A stretch of 64,000 nucleotides of DNA from Clostridium sardiniense (lineage in GTDB: Bacteria > Bacillota > Clostridia > Clostridiales > Clostridiaceae): NCBI RefSeq assembly GCF_016907995.1, contig NZ_JAFBDA010000008.1, positions 62,001 through 126,000 of the forward strand. The letters run 5' to 3'. Of the stretch, positions 25,431 to 36,020 are shown piece after piece. The first letter of the stretch is position 1. Each line of letters opens with the position of its first letter. Under the pieces are notes generated by a model. The model was not told the DNA's origin. It did not search any database and was given only the letters and a program-made list of their open reading frames with translations. Made by a program: the position numbers and the translations under genes.

Positions 25431-26432
25431 ATGGTAAATGTAGCAATTAACGGTTTTGGAAGAATAGGAAGATTAGCATTAAGATTAATGATCAACAACC
25501 CTGAATTTAATGTGGTTGCAATCAACGATTTAACAGATGCTAAAACATTAGCTCACTTATTCAAATACGATTCAGCACAAGGAAGATTCGATGGAGAAAT
25601 CGAAGTTAAAGAAGGAGCTTTCGTAGTTAACGGAAAAGAAATTAAAGTAACTGCAGAAAGAGAACCTAAGAACTTACCATGGGGAGAATTAAACGTAGAC
25701 ATCGTTTTAGAATGTACTGGATTCTTCGCTTCAAAGGAAAAGGCTTCAGCTCATATCGAAGCAGGTGCTAAGAAAGTTGTTATATCAGCTCCAGCTGGAA
25801 ACGACCTTCCAACAGTTGTTTACAACATAAACAATGAAATATTAAAAGCTAGCGATACAGTTATATCAGGTGCTTCATGTACTACAAACTGTTTAGCTCC
25901 AATGGCTAAAGTATTAAATGATCAATTTGGATTAAAAGAAGGATTCATGACTACAATCCACGCTTACACAAATGACCAAAATACATTAGACGCTCCACAC
26001 GGAAAAGGAGATTTAAGAAGAGCAAGAGCTGCTGCTGCTTCAATCATCCCTAACTCAACTGGTGCTGCTAAAGCAATCGGATTAGTTATCCCAGAATTAG
26101 CTGGTAAGTTAGACGGAAACGCTCAAAGAGTTCCAGTAATAACTGGTTCATTAACTGAGTTAGTTTGTGTACTTGACAAGAACACTACAGTTGAAGAAAT
26201 AAATGCTGCTATGAAAGCTGCTTCAAACGAATCATACGGATACACTGAAGATCCAATAGTATCATCAGACGTAATCGGAATAAGCTTCGGATCATTATTT
26301 GATGCAACTCAAACTAAGATCATGGAAGTTAACGGACAACAATTAGTTAAAGTTGCTTCATGGTACGACAATGAAATGTCATACACTAACCAATTAATCA
26401 GAACTTTAGGATACTTCGCTAACTTAAAGTAA
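25431..26432 (+). CDS. gapA: Glyceraldehyde-3-phosphate dehydrogenase, NAD type
   Basis: A 333-residue glycolytic enzyme that oxidises and phosphorylates glyceraldehyde-3-phosphate. The N-terminal GFGRIGR binds NAD; D33 (INDLTD) indicates NAD rather than NADP. The catalytic Cys is C150 in [13 protein letters not shown]. The gene uses C-ending codons (AAC, TTC, ATC) much more than its neighbours, as expected for a very highly expressed clostridial gene. AGGAGG precedes ATG 25431. Confidence 0.96.
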   Translation: MVNVAINGFGRIGRLALRLMINNPEFNVVAINDLTDAKTLAHLFKYDSAQGRFDGEIEVKEGAFVVNGKEIKVTAEREPKNLPWGELNVDIVLECTGFFASKEKASAHIEAGAKKVVISAPAGNDLPTVVYNINNEILKASDTVISGASCTTNCLAPMAKVLNDQFGLKEGFMTTIHAYTNDQNTLDAPHGKGDLRRARAAAASIIPNSTGAAKAIGLVIPELAGKLDGNAQRVPVITGSLTELVCVLDKNTTVEEINAAMKAASNESYGYTEDPIVSSDVIGISFGSLFDATQTKIMEVNGQQLVKVASWYDNEMSYTNQLIRTLGYFANLK

Positions 26433-26468
26433 TCTATTAATTAGATAGTAAATATAAAAAGTTTTATA

Positions 26469-26512
26469 AGTCTGGTTTTGTAGTATAAGGCTATAAGGCC
26501 AGACTATTTTAA
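26469..26512 (+). terminator. Possible intercistronic terminator between gapA and pgk
   Basis: AGTCTGG and CCAGACT flank a loop of about 23 bases, followed by ATTTTAAAA. It is weak and may only attenuate. Confidence 0.45.
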
Positions 26513-26544
26513 AATATGTATATAATTTATAAGAGGTGAAAGAG

Positions 26545-27735
26545 ATGAACTTCAATAAAAAGACTATAGAAGATATAAATGTTAACGGTAAAAAAGTCCT
26601 AGTAAGATGTGACTTTAACGTTCCACTAAAAGATGGAGTTATAACTGATGAAAATAGATTAAATGGAGCACTTCCAACTATCAAGTACTTAGTTGATAAT
26701 GGAGCTAAAGTAATCCTTTGCTCACATATGGGTAAACCAAAGGGAGAACCAAAGCCAGAATTATCATTAGCACCAGTTGCTAAGAGATTAAGCGAAATGC
26801 TTGGAAAAGAAATTGTTTTTGCAGCAGACGATAATGTTGTTGGAGAAAACGCTAAAAAAGCAGTAGCTGAAATGAAAGATGGAGATGTTGTTTTACTACA
26901 AAACACTAGATACAGAAAAGAAGAAACTAAGAATGGAGAAGAATTCTCAAAAGAATTAGCTTCACTTGCTGAAATCTTCGTAAACGATGCTTTCGGAACA
27001 GCTCACAGAGCTCACTGTTCAACAGTTGGAGTTACTGATTTTATAGATACAGCAGTATGCGGATACTTAATCCAAAAAGAATTAAAGTTCTTAGGAAGCG
27101 CTGTAGAATCACCAGAAAGACCATTCGTTGCAATCTTAGGAGGAGCTAAAGTTTCAGATAAGATCGCTGTTATAAACAACCTTTTAGATAAAGTAGATAC
27201 TTTAATAATTGGTGGAGGAATGGCTTACACATTCTTAAAGGCTCAAGGATACGAAATCGGAACTTCATTAGTTGAAGAAGATAGAGTTGATTACGCTAGA
27301 GAAATGATCGAAAAGGCTAAGGCTAAGGGAGTTAACTTCTTATTACCAGTAGATCATAGAGTAGCACCAGAATTTAAAGATATGGAAGCTACAATAACTG
27401 AAGATCAAAACATTCCTGCTGGAAACATGGGATTAGATATCGGACCAAAAACAGAAGAATTATATGCAAATGCAGTTAAAGATGCTAAGACAGTTATCTG
27501 GAATGGACCAATGGGAGTATTCGAATTCGATAACTTCAATAAGGGAACTATTGCAGTAGCTAAAGCTATGGCAGAATCAAATGCAACTACTATAATCGGT
27601 GGTGGAGATTCAGCTGCAGCTGTAAACATCTTAGGATTCGGAGATAAGATGACTCATATCTCAACTGGTGGTGGAGCATCACTTGAATTCTTAGAAGGTA
27701 AAGTATTACCTGGTATAGATGCTTTAAATAGCTAA
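26545..27735 (+). CDS. pgk: Phosphoglycerate kinase
   Basis: A 396-residue enzyme that makes ATP from 1,3-bisphosphoglycerate and ADP. The N-terminal RCDFNVPL, the HMGKPKG loop, [15 protein letters not shown] [11 protein letters not shown] and the C-terminal GGGDSAAAV nucleotide loop are all present. I chose ATG 26545 ([10 protein letters not shown]), with AGAGGTG 5-9 bases upstream; GTG 26536 overlaps that site. It shares the biased codon use of gapA and tpiA. Confidence 0.96.
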   Translation: MNFNKKTIEDINVNGKKVLVRCDFNVPLKDGVITDENRLNGALPTIKYLVDNGAKVILCSHMGKPKGEPKPELSLAPVAKRLSEMLGKEIVFAADDNVVGENAKKAVAEMKDGDVVLLQNTRYRKEETKNGEEFSKELASLAEIFVNDAFGTAHRAHCSTVGVTDFIDTAVCGYLIQKELKFLGSAVESPERPFVAILGGAKVSDKIAVINNLLDKVDTLIIGGGMAYTFLKAQGYEIGTSLVEEDRVDYAREMIEKAKAKGVNFLLPVDHRVAPEFKDMEATITEDQNIPAGNMGLDIGPKTEELYANAVKDAKTVIWNGPMGVFEFDNFNKGTIAVAKAMAESNATTIIGGGDSAAAVNILGFGDKMTHISTGGGASLEFLEGKVLPGIDALNS

Positions 27736-27770
27736 TTTATTAGCCTAAATAGTTTTTATAAATAAAATAT

Positions 27771-27806
27771 TAGCCACTCTGTTAAGAAGTTAAGAGAGTG
27801 GCTGAT
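27771..27806 (+). terminator. Hairpin between pgk and tpiA
   Basis: AGCCACTCT and AGAGTGGCT flank 13 bases; only a short T-rich tract follows. Confidence 0.55.
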
Positions 27807-27861
27807 TTATCAGTATTTTTAAGAGTTTTAATAAACTCAATAATTTTAGAGGTGATTTTAA

Positions 27862-28608
27862 ATGAGAAAAGCAATAATCGCAGGAAACTGGAAAATGCAT
27901 AAAACTCCAGCTGAAGCTGTAGAATTTATAAACGAATTCAAACCATTAGTAAAGGATGCTACTTGTGAAGTAGTACTTTGCCCAACTTTTGTATGTTTAG
28001 ACGCTGCTGTTAAAGCTGCTAAAGGATCAAACGTAAAGATCGCTGCACAAAACATGCACTTTGAAGAAAAGGGAGCTTTCACAGGAGAAGTTGCTCCAGG
28101 AATGCTTGAAGCTATGGGAGTTGATTACGTAGTAATTGGACATAGTGAAAGAAGAGAATACTTCAACGAAACTGATGAAACTTGCAACAAGAAAGTTAAA
28201 GCTGCTTTAGCGCATAACATAATTCCTATTCTTTGCTGTGGAGAAACTTTAGAGCAAAGAGAATCAGGAAAATATGTAGAAGTTTTAGCTGGACAAATCA
28301 AAGCTGATTTAGAAGGATTAACTAAAGAGCAAGCAGAAAAAGTTGTTATAGCTTACGAACCAATCTGGGCTATTGGAACAGGAAAAACTGCTACATCAGA
28401 ACAAGCTAACGAAACTATAGCTGCTATCAGAAACGTTGTAGCTGAAATGTTTGGGAAAGAAGTTGCTGATAAAGTAAGAATCCAATACGGTGGATCAGTT
28501 AAGCCTGCAACTATTAAAGAACAAATGGCTCAATCAGATATCGATGGAGCTTTAGTTGGTGGAGCTAGCTTAGTAGCTTCAGACTTTGCTGCAATAGTTA
28601 ACTACTAA
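27862..28608 (+). CDS. tpiA: Triosephosphate isomerase
   Basis: A 248-residue TIM-barrel enzyme interconverting dihydroxyacetone phosphate and glyceraldehyde-3-phosphate. Visible are GNWKMHK with the active-site Lys, IGHSERR with the catalytic His, [11 protein letters not shown] with the catalytic Glu, and the phosphate-binding [10 protein letters not shown] 27862 follows AGAGGTG. Codon bias is as for gapA. Confidence 0.96.
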   Translation: MRKAIIAGNWKMHKTPAEAVEFINEFKPLVKDATCEVVLCPTFVCLDAAVKAAKGSNVKIAAQNMHFEEKGAFTGEVAPGMLEAMGVDYVVIGHSERREYFNETDETCNKKVKAALAHNIIPILCCGETLEQRESGKYVEVLAGQIKADLEGLTKEQAEKVVIAYEPIWAIGTGKTATSEQANETIAAIRNVVAEMFGKEVADKVRIQYGGSVKPATIKEQMAQSDIDGALVGGASLVASDFAAIVNY

Positions 28609-28642
28609 AATTAAGTAAGATTAATAGGTAGAATTAACATAT

Positions 28643-28697
28643 AAGCAATAGTCATGATTGAATAATATTAATTCTTTCATACTATTGCTTTTTGTTG
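28643..28697 (+). terminator. Terminator-like hairpin after tpiA
   Basis: AAGCAATAGT (28643-28652) and ACTATTGCTT (28681-28690) flank a 28-base loop, followed by TTTGTTG. Confidence 0.6.
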
Positions 28698-28797
28698 TTT
28701 AAGGTACTTTATTATAGTATAATATAAGTGAAAAAATGACACATAATAAAAAGAGATGAATCATTTTTAATATAGATATAAAATGGAGGTAATAGTT

Positions 28798-30330
28798 ATG
28801 GCAAAAAAACCAGTAATGTTAATGATATTAGATGGATTTGGAATAGCAGAAGCTTCAGAAGGTAATGCTGTTTCATTAGCTAAAAAACCAAACTTTGATA
28901 AATTAATAAAGGAATATCCTCATTCAATGCTTGAAGCATCAGGAATGGCAGTTGGTCTTCCAGAAGGTCAAATGGGTAATTCAGAAGTAGGTCACTTAAA
29001 TATAGGTGCAGGTAGAATAGTATACCAAGAACTTACTAGAATAACTAAAGCTATAGCTGATGGAGATTTCTTTAAGAATGAAGAGCTTTTAAAGGCTATG
29101 AAAAATGCTAAAGAAAATAATACAGCATTACACTTAATGGGATTATTATCAGATGGTGGAGTTCACTCACACATCAATCATTTAAAAGGACTTTTAGAAT
29201 TTGCTAAAAAAGAAGGTTTAACAGAAGTTTACGTTCATGCATTCATGGATGGTAGAGACGTTGCTCCTTCATCAGGTAAGGAATTCATAGAAAAGACTGA
29301 AGAAATGATGAAAGAAGTTGGAGTAGGAAAAATCGCTACAGTAAGTGGTAGATACTACGCAATGGATAGGGATAACAGATGGGAAAGAGTTGAGCTTGCT
29401 TACAATGCAATAGTAAGAGGAACTGGTAATACAGCAACTAGTGCAGTAGAAGCTATACAAGAATCATATAATGATAAGAAGACTGATGAATTCGTAGTAC
29501 CTACAGTAGTATTAGAAGATGGTCAGCCAACAGCAACTGTTAAGAGTGGAGATTCAGTAGTATTCTTCAACTTTAGACCAGATAGAGCTAGAGAACTTAC
29601 AAGAGCTTTAACTCAAAAAGATTTTGATGGATTTAATGCTGAAAAGTTAGATTTAACATTTGTTACAATGACTCAATATGATAAGACTTTCGAAGGTGTT
29701 ATGATAGCATTTAAGCCTCAAACACTAGAGAATACGCTAGGAGAATTTGTTGCAAACAAGGGATTAAATCAATTAAGAATAGCTGAAACTGAAAAATATG
29801 CTCACGTAACATTCTTCTTCAATGGTGGAGTTGAACAGCCAAATGAAAATGAAGATAGAGCATTAATTGCATCACCTAAAGTTGCAACTTATGACTTAAA
29901 GCCAGAAATGAGTGCATACGAAGTAACTGAAGAGTTACTAAAGAGAATAGATAGTGATAAATATGATATGATTATATTAAACTATGCTAACCCAGATATG
30001 GTTGGTCATACAGGAGTAATTCCAGCAGCAGTTAAAGCTATAGAAACTGTTGATGAATGCTTAGGAAAAGTAGCTGATAAGATCTTAGAAAAGGGTGGAT
30101 CATTATTTGTAACTGCTGACCACGGAAATGCAGAAACAATGATAGACTTTAAGACTGGAACTCCATTTACTGCTCACACAATTGATCCAGTACCGTTTGT
30201 ATGGGTAACTAAGGATACAGAAGGTAAGACATTAGAAAGTGGTAAATTATCAGATATAGCACCAACTATGTTACACGAAATGGGACTTGAAGCTCCATCA
30301 GAAATGACTGGACACTCATTAATAAAGTAA
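28798..30330 (+). CDS. gpmI: 2,3-bisphosphoglycerate-independent phosphoglycerate mutase
   Basis: A 510-residue manganese-dependent enzyme of the alkaline phosphatase superfamily that converts 3- to 2-phosphoglycerate. The N-terminal metal site ILDGFG, the catalytic Ser loop [14 protein letters not shown], the DGRDVAP substrate loop and the C-terminal ADHGNAE metal site are present. ATG 28798 follows GGAGG; the ATG at 28783 is upstream of that site and less likely. It ends the proximal glycolytic group; eno lies about 9.8 kb further on. Confidence 0.95.
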   Translation: MAKKPVMLMILDGFGIAEASEGNAVSLAKKPNFDKLIKEYPHSMLEASGMAVGLPEGQMGNSEVGHLNIGAGRIVYQELTRITKAIADGDFFKNEELLKAMKNAKENNTALHLMGLLSDGGVHSHINHLKGLLEFAKKEGLTEVYVHAFMDGRDVAPSSGKEFIEKTEEMMKEVGVGKIATVSGRYYAMDRDNRWERVELAYNAIVRGTGNTATSAVEAIQESYNDKKTDEFVVPTVVLEDGQPTATVKSGDSVVFFNFRPDRARELTRALTQKDFDGFNAEKLDLTFVTMTQYDKTFEGVMIAFKPQTLENTLGEFVANKGLNQLRIAETEKYAHVTFFFNGGVEQPNENEDRALIASPKVATYDLKPEMSAYEVTEELLKRIDSDKYDMIILNYANPDMVGHTGVIPAAVKAIETVDECLGKVADKILEKGGSLFVTADHGNAETMIDFKTGTPFTAHTIDPVPFVWVTKDTEGKTLESGKLSDIAPTMLHEMGLEAPSEMTGHSLIK

Positions 30331-30348
30331 TTAAATAAAATTGTTTAA

Positions 30349-30381
30349 GAGCTCGTATATTATATACGAGTTCTTTTTTTA
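30349..30381 (+). terminator. Terminator after gpmI
   Basis: GAGCTCGTATA and TATACGAGTTC around TTA, then seven T. Confidence 0.9.
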
Positions 30382-30391
30382 TATACATTTT

Positions 30392-30405
30392 TGAAAATAT
30401 TTTCA
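30392..30405 (+). promoter_or_regulatory. cre-like palindrome upstream of the PTS gene
   Basis: TGAAAATATTTTCA is a perfect 14-bp palindrome. It matches the outer bases of CcpA cre sites (TGAAAGCGCTTTCA) but lacks the central CG. It could be a CcpA site or an operator of the RpiR regulator at 35212-36009. Confidence 0.35.
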
Positions 30406-30508
30406 CTGAAACATATAAAAAAGAAAATCAAATCTAAAAGGCTTGAAAATGTTTGCAAAGGGAAAGAAATGTGTAATAATGAAATCATCAAATGGGAGGT
30501 GCAATAAA

Positions 30509-32500
30509 ATGAACAAAAAAATTGTAGCAGTTACAGCTTGTGCAGCTGGGATAGCACATACATACATGGCAGCTGAAAGTATAAATAAGGCTGCTAAGAA
30601 AAAGGGTTATTTAGCAAAAGTAGAAACACAAGGTTCTATAGGAGCTGAAAATGTACTTAATGAAAAAGATATTAAAGATGCAGATGTAGTAATAATTGCA
30701 GCTGATATAGATATCGATTTATCAAGATTTGCAGGAAAGAGGGTATTGCAAACAAAATCAATAGATGCTATAAAAAATGCTAGTTCATTAATTGATAGAG
30801 CATATGATGAAGCTCTACTTTATGGTAAGAAAGGCTCTAAAGTTGGAGGTGTAACTTTAGGAAAAACTGATAATCAATTTATAAAACATATAATGAGTGG
30901 TATATCTTATATGGTACCAATGTGTATAGCAGCTGGACTTCTTTTAGCAATAGCTAACATATTTGCATTCCAAAAAGATGAACTTGGAAGAATAGTAAAT
31001 TGGGGATTTGATAATACAACAGCAATGGGATACTTCATGTCAAAATTATTTGCTGTAGGACAAGTTGGATTTAAATTAATGATTCCATTATTTGCAGGTT
31101 TTGTTGCTAACTCTATAGCAGATAAGCCAGCAATTGCACCAGCAATGATTGGAGCATATTTAGCAAACGATCCAGAATTTTTAGGAACTCAAACAGGTGG
31201 AGGATTCTTATCAGCTATATTAGTAGCATTTATTGTAGGATACTTAGTAAAAGGACTTAAGAGTATAAAGTGGCCAAAGATATTACAACCTTTATTAGCA
31301 ATTATGATTATTCCATTAATAGCTACTTTTGCAATTACAGTAATAGTATTATTCTTAATAGGACAACCAATAGCAGGAGCTATGGATTGGTTATACAGTG
31401 GACTTACAATGTTAAATGATAAATATTCAAGTGCACCATTTATTATTGGAGCTATTATTGGAGCTATGATTGGATTCGACTTTGGTGGACCAGTAAATAA
31501 AACAGCTTTAATATTTGGTACAGCAGTATTTACAGATACAGTTGCAAAGTTTGGTATTCAAAATGCAAACTTTGTTCCAGGAACAGCAGCACAAGCTGCA
31601 ATATCAGTAGCACCACTTGGAATATGGCTTGCCTCAATATTATTTAAAAATAAGTTTACTAAAGATGAAAAAATATCAGCAAACTCAGCCTTTGGTATGG
31701 GGATGGTAGGAGTTACAGAAGGTGCAATACCTTTTGCGGCAGCACATCCAGTACAAATGATTACAGCATCAGTTGCAGGTTCAGCACTTGCAGGAGGATT
31801 AGTTGGATTATTTGGATGTAAGTTCTATGGAGGTATAGGTTCACCTCTTGGAACATTTATAGGATATATTGAACAACCAATTCCTTTTATAACATGGATA
31901 GGATCAGTTTCAGCAGGTATACTTCTTACAGCTGTATTACTAGGTATACTTAAAAAACCAGTAACTGAAGAAGCAGATGTATATGAAGATGATGAAGAAA
32001 TCAATGAAGAGAAAATTGCAGAAGAAATAGTTTTAGATATAAAGGATATAGATAATGAAGTTTTTAAAGAAACTCATATATATGTAGATGAAAATTCAAA
32101 GACACAAGATGAAGCATTTAAATTCCTAGCTTCAATTGCATATGAAAATGGTTATGTATCTAATAAAGAAGAATATCTTAAAGGATTATATGAAAGAGAA
32201 AAAGAAGCTACAACTGGGTTTAATGATGGAATAGCAATTCCACATTGCAAAGGTAAAGTAGTTAAAAAATCAGGAGTATTTTTAATAAAGTTTAAAAATC
32301 CAATTGAATGGGATTCTCTTGATGGAAAACCAATAAAAGTAGCATTTGGACTTACAATACCAGAAGATGGTGCAAATAATCATATAAAGATATTAAGCGC
32401 TATTGCAACAAAACTAATAGATGATGATTTTAGAAATAAAATAGCAAGTGATATTGATAATAGAGAATTATATAGCTTAGTGTCACAAATAGAATTTTAA
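30509..32500 (+). CDS. PTS fructose/mannosylglycerate-family EIIBCA
   Basis: A 663-residue sugar permease that phosphorylates its substrate during import. Residues 1-100 are EIIB with phosphocysteine C11 (VTACAAGIAHT). Residues 125-480 are the EIIC channel with about nine spans (GFDFGGPVNK, GVTEGAIPFA). After an acidic linker (about 485-515), residues 520-663 are EIIA with the active His in GIAIPHCKGK. I chose ATG 30509, after GGGAGGTG. The domain order is B-C-A, unlike E. coli MngA (A-B-C). The GH38 gene next door suggests a mannosyl substrate such as mannosylglycerate; this is inference. Confidence 0.88.
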   Translation: MNKKIVAVTACAAGIAHTYMAAESINKAAKKKGYLAKVETQGSIGAENVLNEKDIKDADVVIIAADIDIDLSRFAGKRVLQTKSIDAIKNASSLIDRAYDEALLYGKKGSKVGGVTLGKTDNQFIKHIMSGISYMVPMCIAAGLLLAIANIFAFQKDELGRIVNWGFDNTTAMGYFMSKLFAVGQVGFKLMIPLFAGFVANSIADKPAIAPAMIGAYLANDPEFLGTQTGGGFLSAILVAFIVGYLVKGLKSIKWPKILQPLLAIMIIPLIATFAITVIVLFLIGQPIAGAMDWLYSGLTMLNDKYSSAPFIIGAIIGAMIGFDFGGPVNKTALIFGTAVFTDTVAKFGIQNANFVPGTAAQAAISVAPLGIWLASILFKNKFTKDEKISANSAFGMGMVGVTEGAIPFAAAHPVQMITASVAGSALAGGLVGLFGCKFYGGIGSPLGTFIGYIEQPIPFITWIGSVSAGILLTAVLLGILKKPVTEEADVYEDDEEINEEKIAEEIVLDIKDIDNEVFKETHIYVDENSKTQDEAFKFLASIAYENGYVSNKEEYLKGLYEREKEATTGFNDGIAIPHCKGKVVKKSGVFLIKFKNPIEWDSLDGKPIKVAFGLTIPEDGANNHIKILSAIATKLIDDDFRNKIASDIDNRELYSLVSQIEF

Positions 32501-32563
32501 ATAATTAAATCAAAGCCTAAGTAGAATATTCTATTTAGGCTTTTTAATAAAAAGGAGAAATAT

Positions 32564-35182
32564 ATGAAGAAAGTACATGTTTATTCTCATACACATTGGG
32601 ATTATGAGTGGTATTTTACAGCAAATGAAACAATAATACAGTTAATATATCATATGGATGAAGTTATAGAAGCACTTGAGAGTGGGAAAGTTAACAAGTA
32701 TTTATTAGATGGTCAAATAAGTATATTAGAAGAATATATAAAGTTTATGCCAGATAGATTTGAAGTCGTTAAGAAACTTGTTACTGAAGGAAAGTTATTA
32801 ATAGGACCATGGTACACTCAAACAGACGAATTAATAATCTCTGGAGAATCTATCATAAGAAACTTATTCTATGGAATTAAAAATTCATCTAAGTATGGGG
32901 ATTACATGAAGATAGGGTATCTTCCAGATTCTTTTGGTCAAACAAAAGACTTACCTAAAATATTAAATGGATTTGATATACAAAGATCAATATTTTGGAG
33001 AGGTGTTTCAAAAGATGAATGTCCAAATAGAGAGTTTATATGGAATAGTGAAGATGGGAGTAGCGTGTTAGTTTATAACATAAAAGATGGATACTATTAT
33101 GGTGGAAACCTTATATATAATGATGATGTTAAATCTGTTGAAGAAAAAATGAGAGATGGATCAGCTACACAGAATATATTACTACCAGTAGGTGGAGACC
33201 AAAGGTATGTAGATTTTAATATAAAAGAAAGAATTAAATATTATCAAGATAGAACGGAAAATAATTTTAAATATATAGAAAGTTCTTGTGATGAATTTTT
33301 TGATGAATTAGAAAAGGAAAAGAATTTATTGCAAGTAGAAGGAGAATTTATAAATCCATCTAATTCTAAGATACATAGATCAATTTATTCATCGAGGTAT
33401 GATCATAAATACCTAAATGATAAAATTGAAAGAAGACTTGTATATGTATTAGAACCTCTAATGGTAATGGCTCAAAATATAGGGTTAGATCCTAAAGTAA
33501 GCATGCTTGAAGAGATATGGAAGAAGTTACTTATGAATCATGCTCATGATAGTGCTTGTGGATGTAATAGTGATAAAACAAACGATAGTATATTAGCAAG
33601 GCTTATTGAGGTAGATCAGTTGTCTTATTCAGCTTGTGATTATATAGTAAGAAAAATAAGCGAATCAATTAAAGATAGAGAAGAAAATGATTTAATTTTA
33701 TTTAATACTTTATCAAGAACTAGAGATGAAGCGTTTACTATAAATATAACATCTAAGAATAAGGATTTTAAGATTATAGATGAAGAGGGAGTAGAAATTC
33801 CACTTCAAATAATCGAAAGTAAAAAAGAATATAGTGGAAGTATAAAGAGAAGTGCAGAAGAGCATGATGAAAATTTATATTTCTATGTAACTAAAGCAGT
33901 AATAAAGTGCAAAGTTAATCCATTTAGTATAAAGAGACTAAAAGTTATTGAAGAAAAAAGCAACTATAGTAAAGAAGAGATTTTAGAAAATGTAATTGAA
34001 GATAATTATTATAAAGTTGAGTTTAATAATGGAAAAATAGATATAACTAATAAGCTAACTGGAGAAGTTTTAAAGGATTATATATCAATTGAAGATTCAG
34101 GTGATGATGGAGATACCTATGATTACTCGCCACCTTATAATGATATAAGATTTAAATTTGATTTTAAAGATTCAAAGTGTAGAACTATAAATGGAGCGTT
34201 ATATAAAGAACTTAATATAAGTGGAGTATTTAATGTTCCTAAAAACTTAGAAGATCGAAATATCTCTAGAATAAATTCAAGTATTCTATATACTATGAAA
34301 TTATCTCTAAATAATAAGAAGATAATAGATTGTCATTTAGAGATTAATAACAATGCAGAAGATCATAGAATGAGAGTTATAATAAGGACAGGAGTTACAT
34401 CAAATAAATCAATAACAGATACTCCTATGGGAATAATTAAAAGAGATAATACTCCAAATCATATTGATGATTGGAGAGAACTTAATTGGAAGGAAGAACC
34501 TTCACCTATTTATCCGATGTTACATTTTGTATCATTGAATGATACAAAATCATCAGCTACAATAATGACAAAAGGAATTAAAGAGTATGAAATATTAGAT
34601 AATTCTAATATAGCATTAACACTTTTTAGAGGAGTTGGATATTTAGGAAAGCCAGATCTTATAAGAAGACCTGGGGTAGCATCTGGAAATGAATTTAAAT
34701 ATATAGAAACTCCAAAGAGTCAGCTTAAGGGTAAGCTTAAGTTTAAGTTCGCAATAAATTTTGATAAAGAATTAGATATAACTAAAATAAAAAATATATT
34801 TGAGAATTATAGTATAAGTAGTCCATATTATCAAATACAAGAGATAAATAGATTTACGAATACATTAAAATATTTTGTAAGTCATCCTCTTCAAGATGAT
34901 ATATCTATTATTGATAGCTTAATAAATAGTGATGAATTAAAAGGAATTAATATAACCTCAATAAATGCAATAGATAAAAAATCATTTATTATAAGATTTC
35001 TAAATTCTTCAGATAAAGAAATAAATGATTCAGGAAAAATAAAAGTTAAGAATGCTAAGAGCTATCAATTAGTTAATTTAAATAATAGAGAATTAACGGA
35101 AGAGGTAAATGTAGATAAAGAAGAGATACTTATGCCATCATTTAAAAAAGGAGAAATTAAAACTATAAAAATAAATTTATAG
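32564..35182 (+). CDS. GH38 alpha-mannosidase (MngB-like)
   Basis: An 872-residue cytoplasmic glycoside hydrolase, close in length to E. coli MngB. The N-terminal barrel has the metal site HTHWD (H11, D13) and the nucleophile motif LPDSFGQ (D122). Residues 270-380 form the helical middle domain, with LMNHAHDSACGCNSD supplying another metal ligand. The remainder is the C-terminal beta-sandwich. MngB hydrolyses 2-O-(6-phospho-mannosyl)-glycerate after PTS import, which fits the upstream permease; other alpha-mannosides are possible. A terminator-like repeat (AAGCCTAAGTAG, AGGCTTTTTA) lies between the two genes. AGGAG precedes ATG 32564. Confidence 0.88.
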   Translation: MKKVHVYSHTHWDYEWYFTANETIIQLIYHMDEVIEALESGKVNKYLLDGQISILEEYIKFMPDRFEVVKKLVTEGKLLIGPWYTQTDELIISGESIIRNLFYGIKNSSKYGDYMKIGYLPDSFGQTKDLPKILNGFDIQRSIFWRGVSKDECPNREFIWNSEDGSSVLVYNIKDGYYYGGNLIYNDDVKSVEEKMRDGSATQNILLPVGGDQRYVDFNIKERIKYYQDRTENNFKYIESSCDEFFDELEKEKNLLQVEGEFINPSNSKIHRSIYSSRYDHKYLNDKIERRLVYVLEPLMVMAQNIGLDPKVSMLEEIWKKLLMNHAHDSACGCNSDKTNDSILARLIEVDQLSYSACDYIVRKISESIKDREENDLILFNTLSRTRDEAFTINITSKNKDFKIIDEEGVEIPLQIIESKKEYSGSIKRSAEEHDENLYFYVTKAVIKCKVNPFSIKRLKVIEEKSNYSKEEILENVIEDNYYKVEFNNGKIDITNKLTGEVLKDYISIEDSGDDGDTYDYSPPYNDIRFKFDFKDSKCRTINGALYKELNISGVFNVPKNLEDRNISRINSSILYTMKLSLNNKKIIDCHLEINNNAEDHRMRVIIRTGVTSNKSITDTPMGIIKRDNTPNHIDDWRELNWKEEPSPIYPMLHFVSLNDTKSSATIMTKGIKEYEILDNSNIALTLFRGVGYLGKPDLIRRPGVASGNEFKYIETPKSQLKGKLKFKFAINFDKELDITKIKNIFENYSISSPYYQIQEINRFTNTLKYFVSHPLQDDISIIDSLINSDELKGINITSINAIDKKSFIIRFLNSSDKEINDSGKIKVKNAKSYQLVNLNNRELTEEVNVDKEEILMPSFKKGEIKTIKINL

Positions 35183-35211
35183 TTAATGATGAATCAAGTA
35201 TTGGAGGAAGT

Positions 35212-36009
35212 ATGAAGAAGGAAATTGTTTTAAGGATAAACCATTCCAAAATTAATTTTACATTTGTTGAGGAAAGAATAGCTGAATATTTTCTAGATGA
35301 AAAACCAGTTCTGCCTATAAATAAATTATCAAAAGAATTAAATGTATCTAATGCATCAATAACAAGGTTTTGTAAGAAGATAGGACTTTCTAATTATAAG
35401 GAGCTTATATATTTATACAATGAGCATCTTAAAAATAAAAAAGACCATAGCTTAAATAATATAGCAATTGATTTACAAACTGAATATTTTAATTTGTTTG
35501 ATGATATAGATAAAAATTTTGATGAGAAAAAAATAGAGAGGGTTTGTGAAGAGATACATTCACATAGGCTTATAAATATATTTGCATTAGGGCTTAGTGC
35601 AACAGCTGCTCAGGATTTTAAATTTAGATTTTCAAGAATGGGAAAATTCATAGAAGTTATACATGATAGAAGTGCAATAGAAATGGCAACTCAGATATTA
35701 GAAAAAGGTGATTTAGTATTCTTGTTTACTCTTAGAGGTAATAAAGCTTTAGAGAAGATTGGCGAAGAGTTAAAAGAGAAAGATATAACTGTAATAACTA
35801 TAACAGCAAACAAAAAATCATCTTTAAATGAGACTTCAGATATAACAATAAATACTTCAAACTTTAAGGGTGAGGAAGCAACAGGTATATTATCAGCTCA
35901 AATTCCAATACTTGTTCAAATTGATTTAATCCATTATTACTATATAAGAAAATATAAGGAAGTTTTAAATAGTTGGGTTTCAACGGAGAAAGTATTTAAT
36001 AAAGAGTAG
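35212..36009 (+). CDS. RpiR-family transcriptional regulator
   Basis: A 265-residue regulator with an N-terminal helix-turn-helix (INKLSKELNVSNASITRFCKK, about 36-56) and a C-terminal SIS phosphosugar-binding domain (about 105-240: NIFALGLSATAAQDF). RpiR proteins sense sugar phosphates and control nearby catabolic genes. GGAGG lies before ATG 35212, and the gene is 11 bases ahead of the GH1 gene. It is the likely local regulator of the 30.5-38.3 kb cluster. Confidence 0.88.
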   Translation: MKKEIVLRINHSKINFTFVEERIAEYFLDEKPVLPINKLSKELNVSNASITRFCKKIGLSNYKELIYLYNEHLKNKKDHSLNNIAIDLQTEYFNLFDDIDKNFDEKKIERVCEEIHSHRLINIFALGLSATAAQDFKFRFSRMGKFIEVIHDRSAIEMATQILEKGDLVFLFTLRGNKALEKIGEELKEKDITVITITANKKSSLNETSDITINTSNFKGEEATGILSAQIPILVQIDLIHYYYIRKYKEVLNSWVSTEKVFNKE

Positions 36010-36020
36010 GAGAGAATAAT

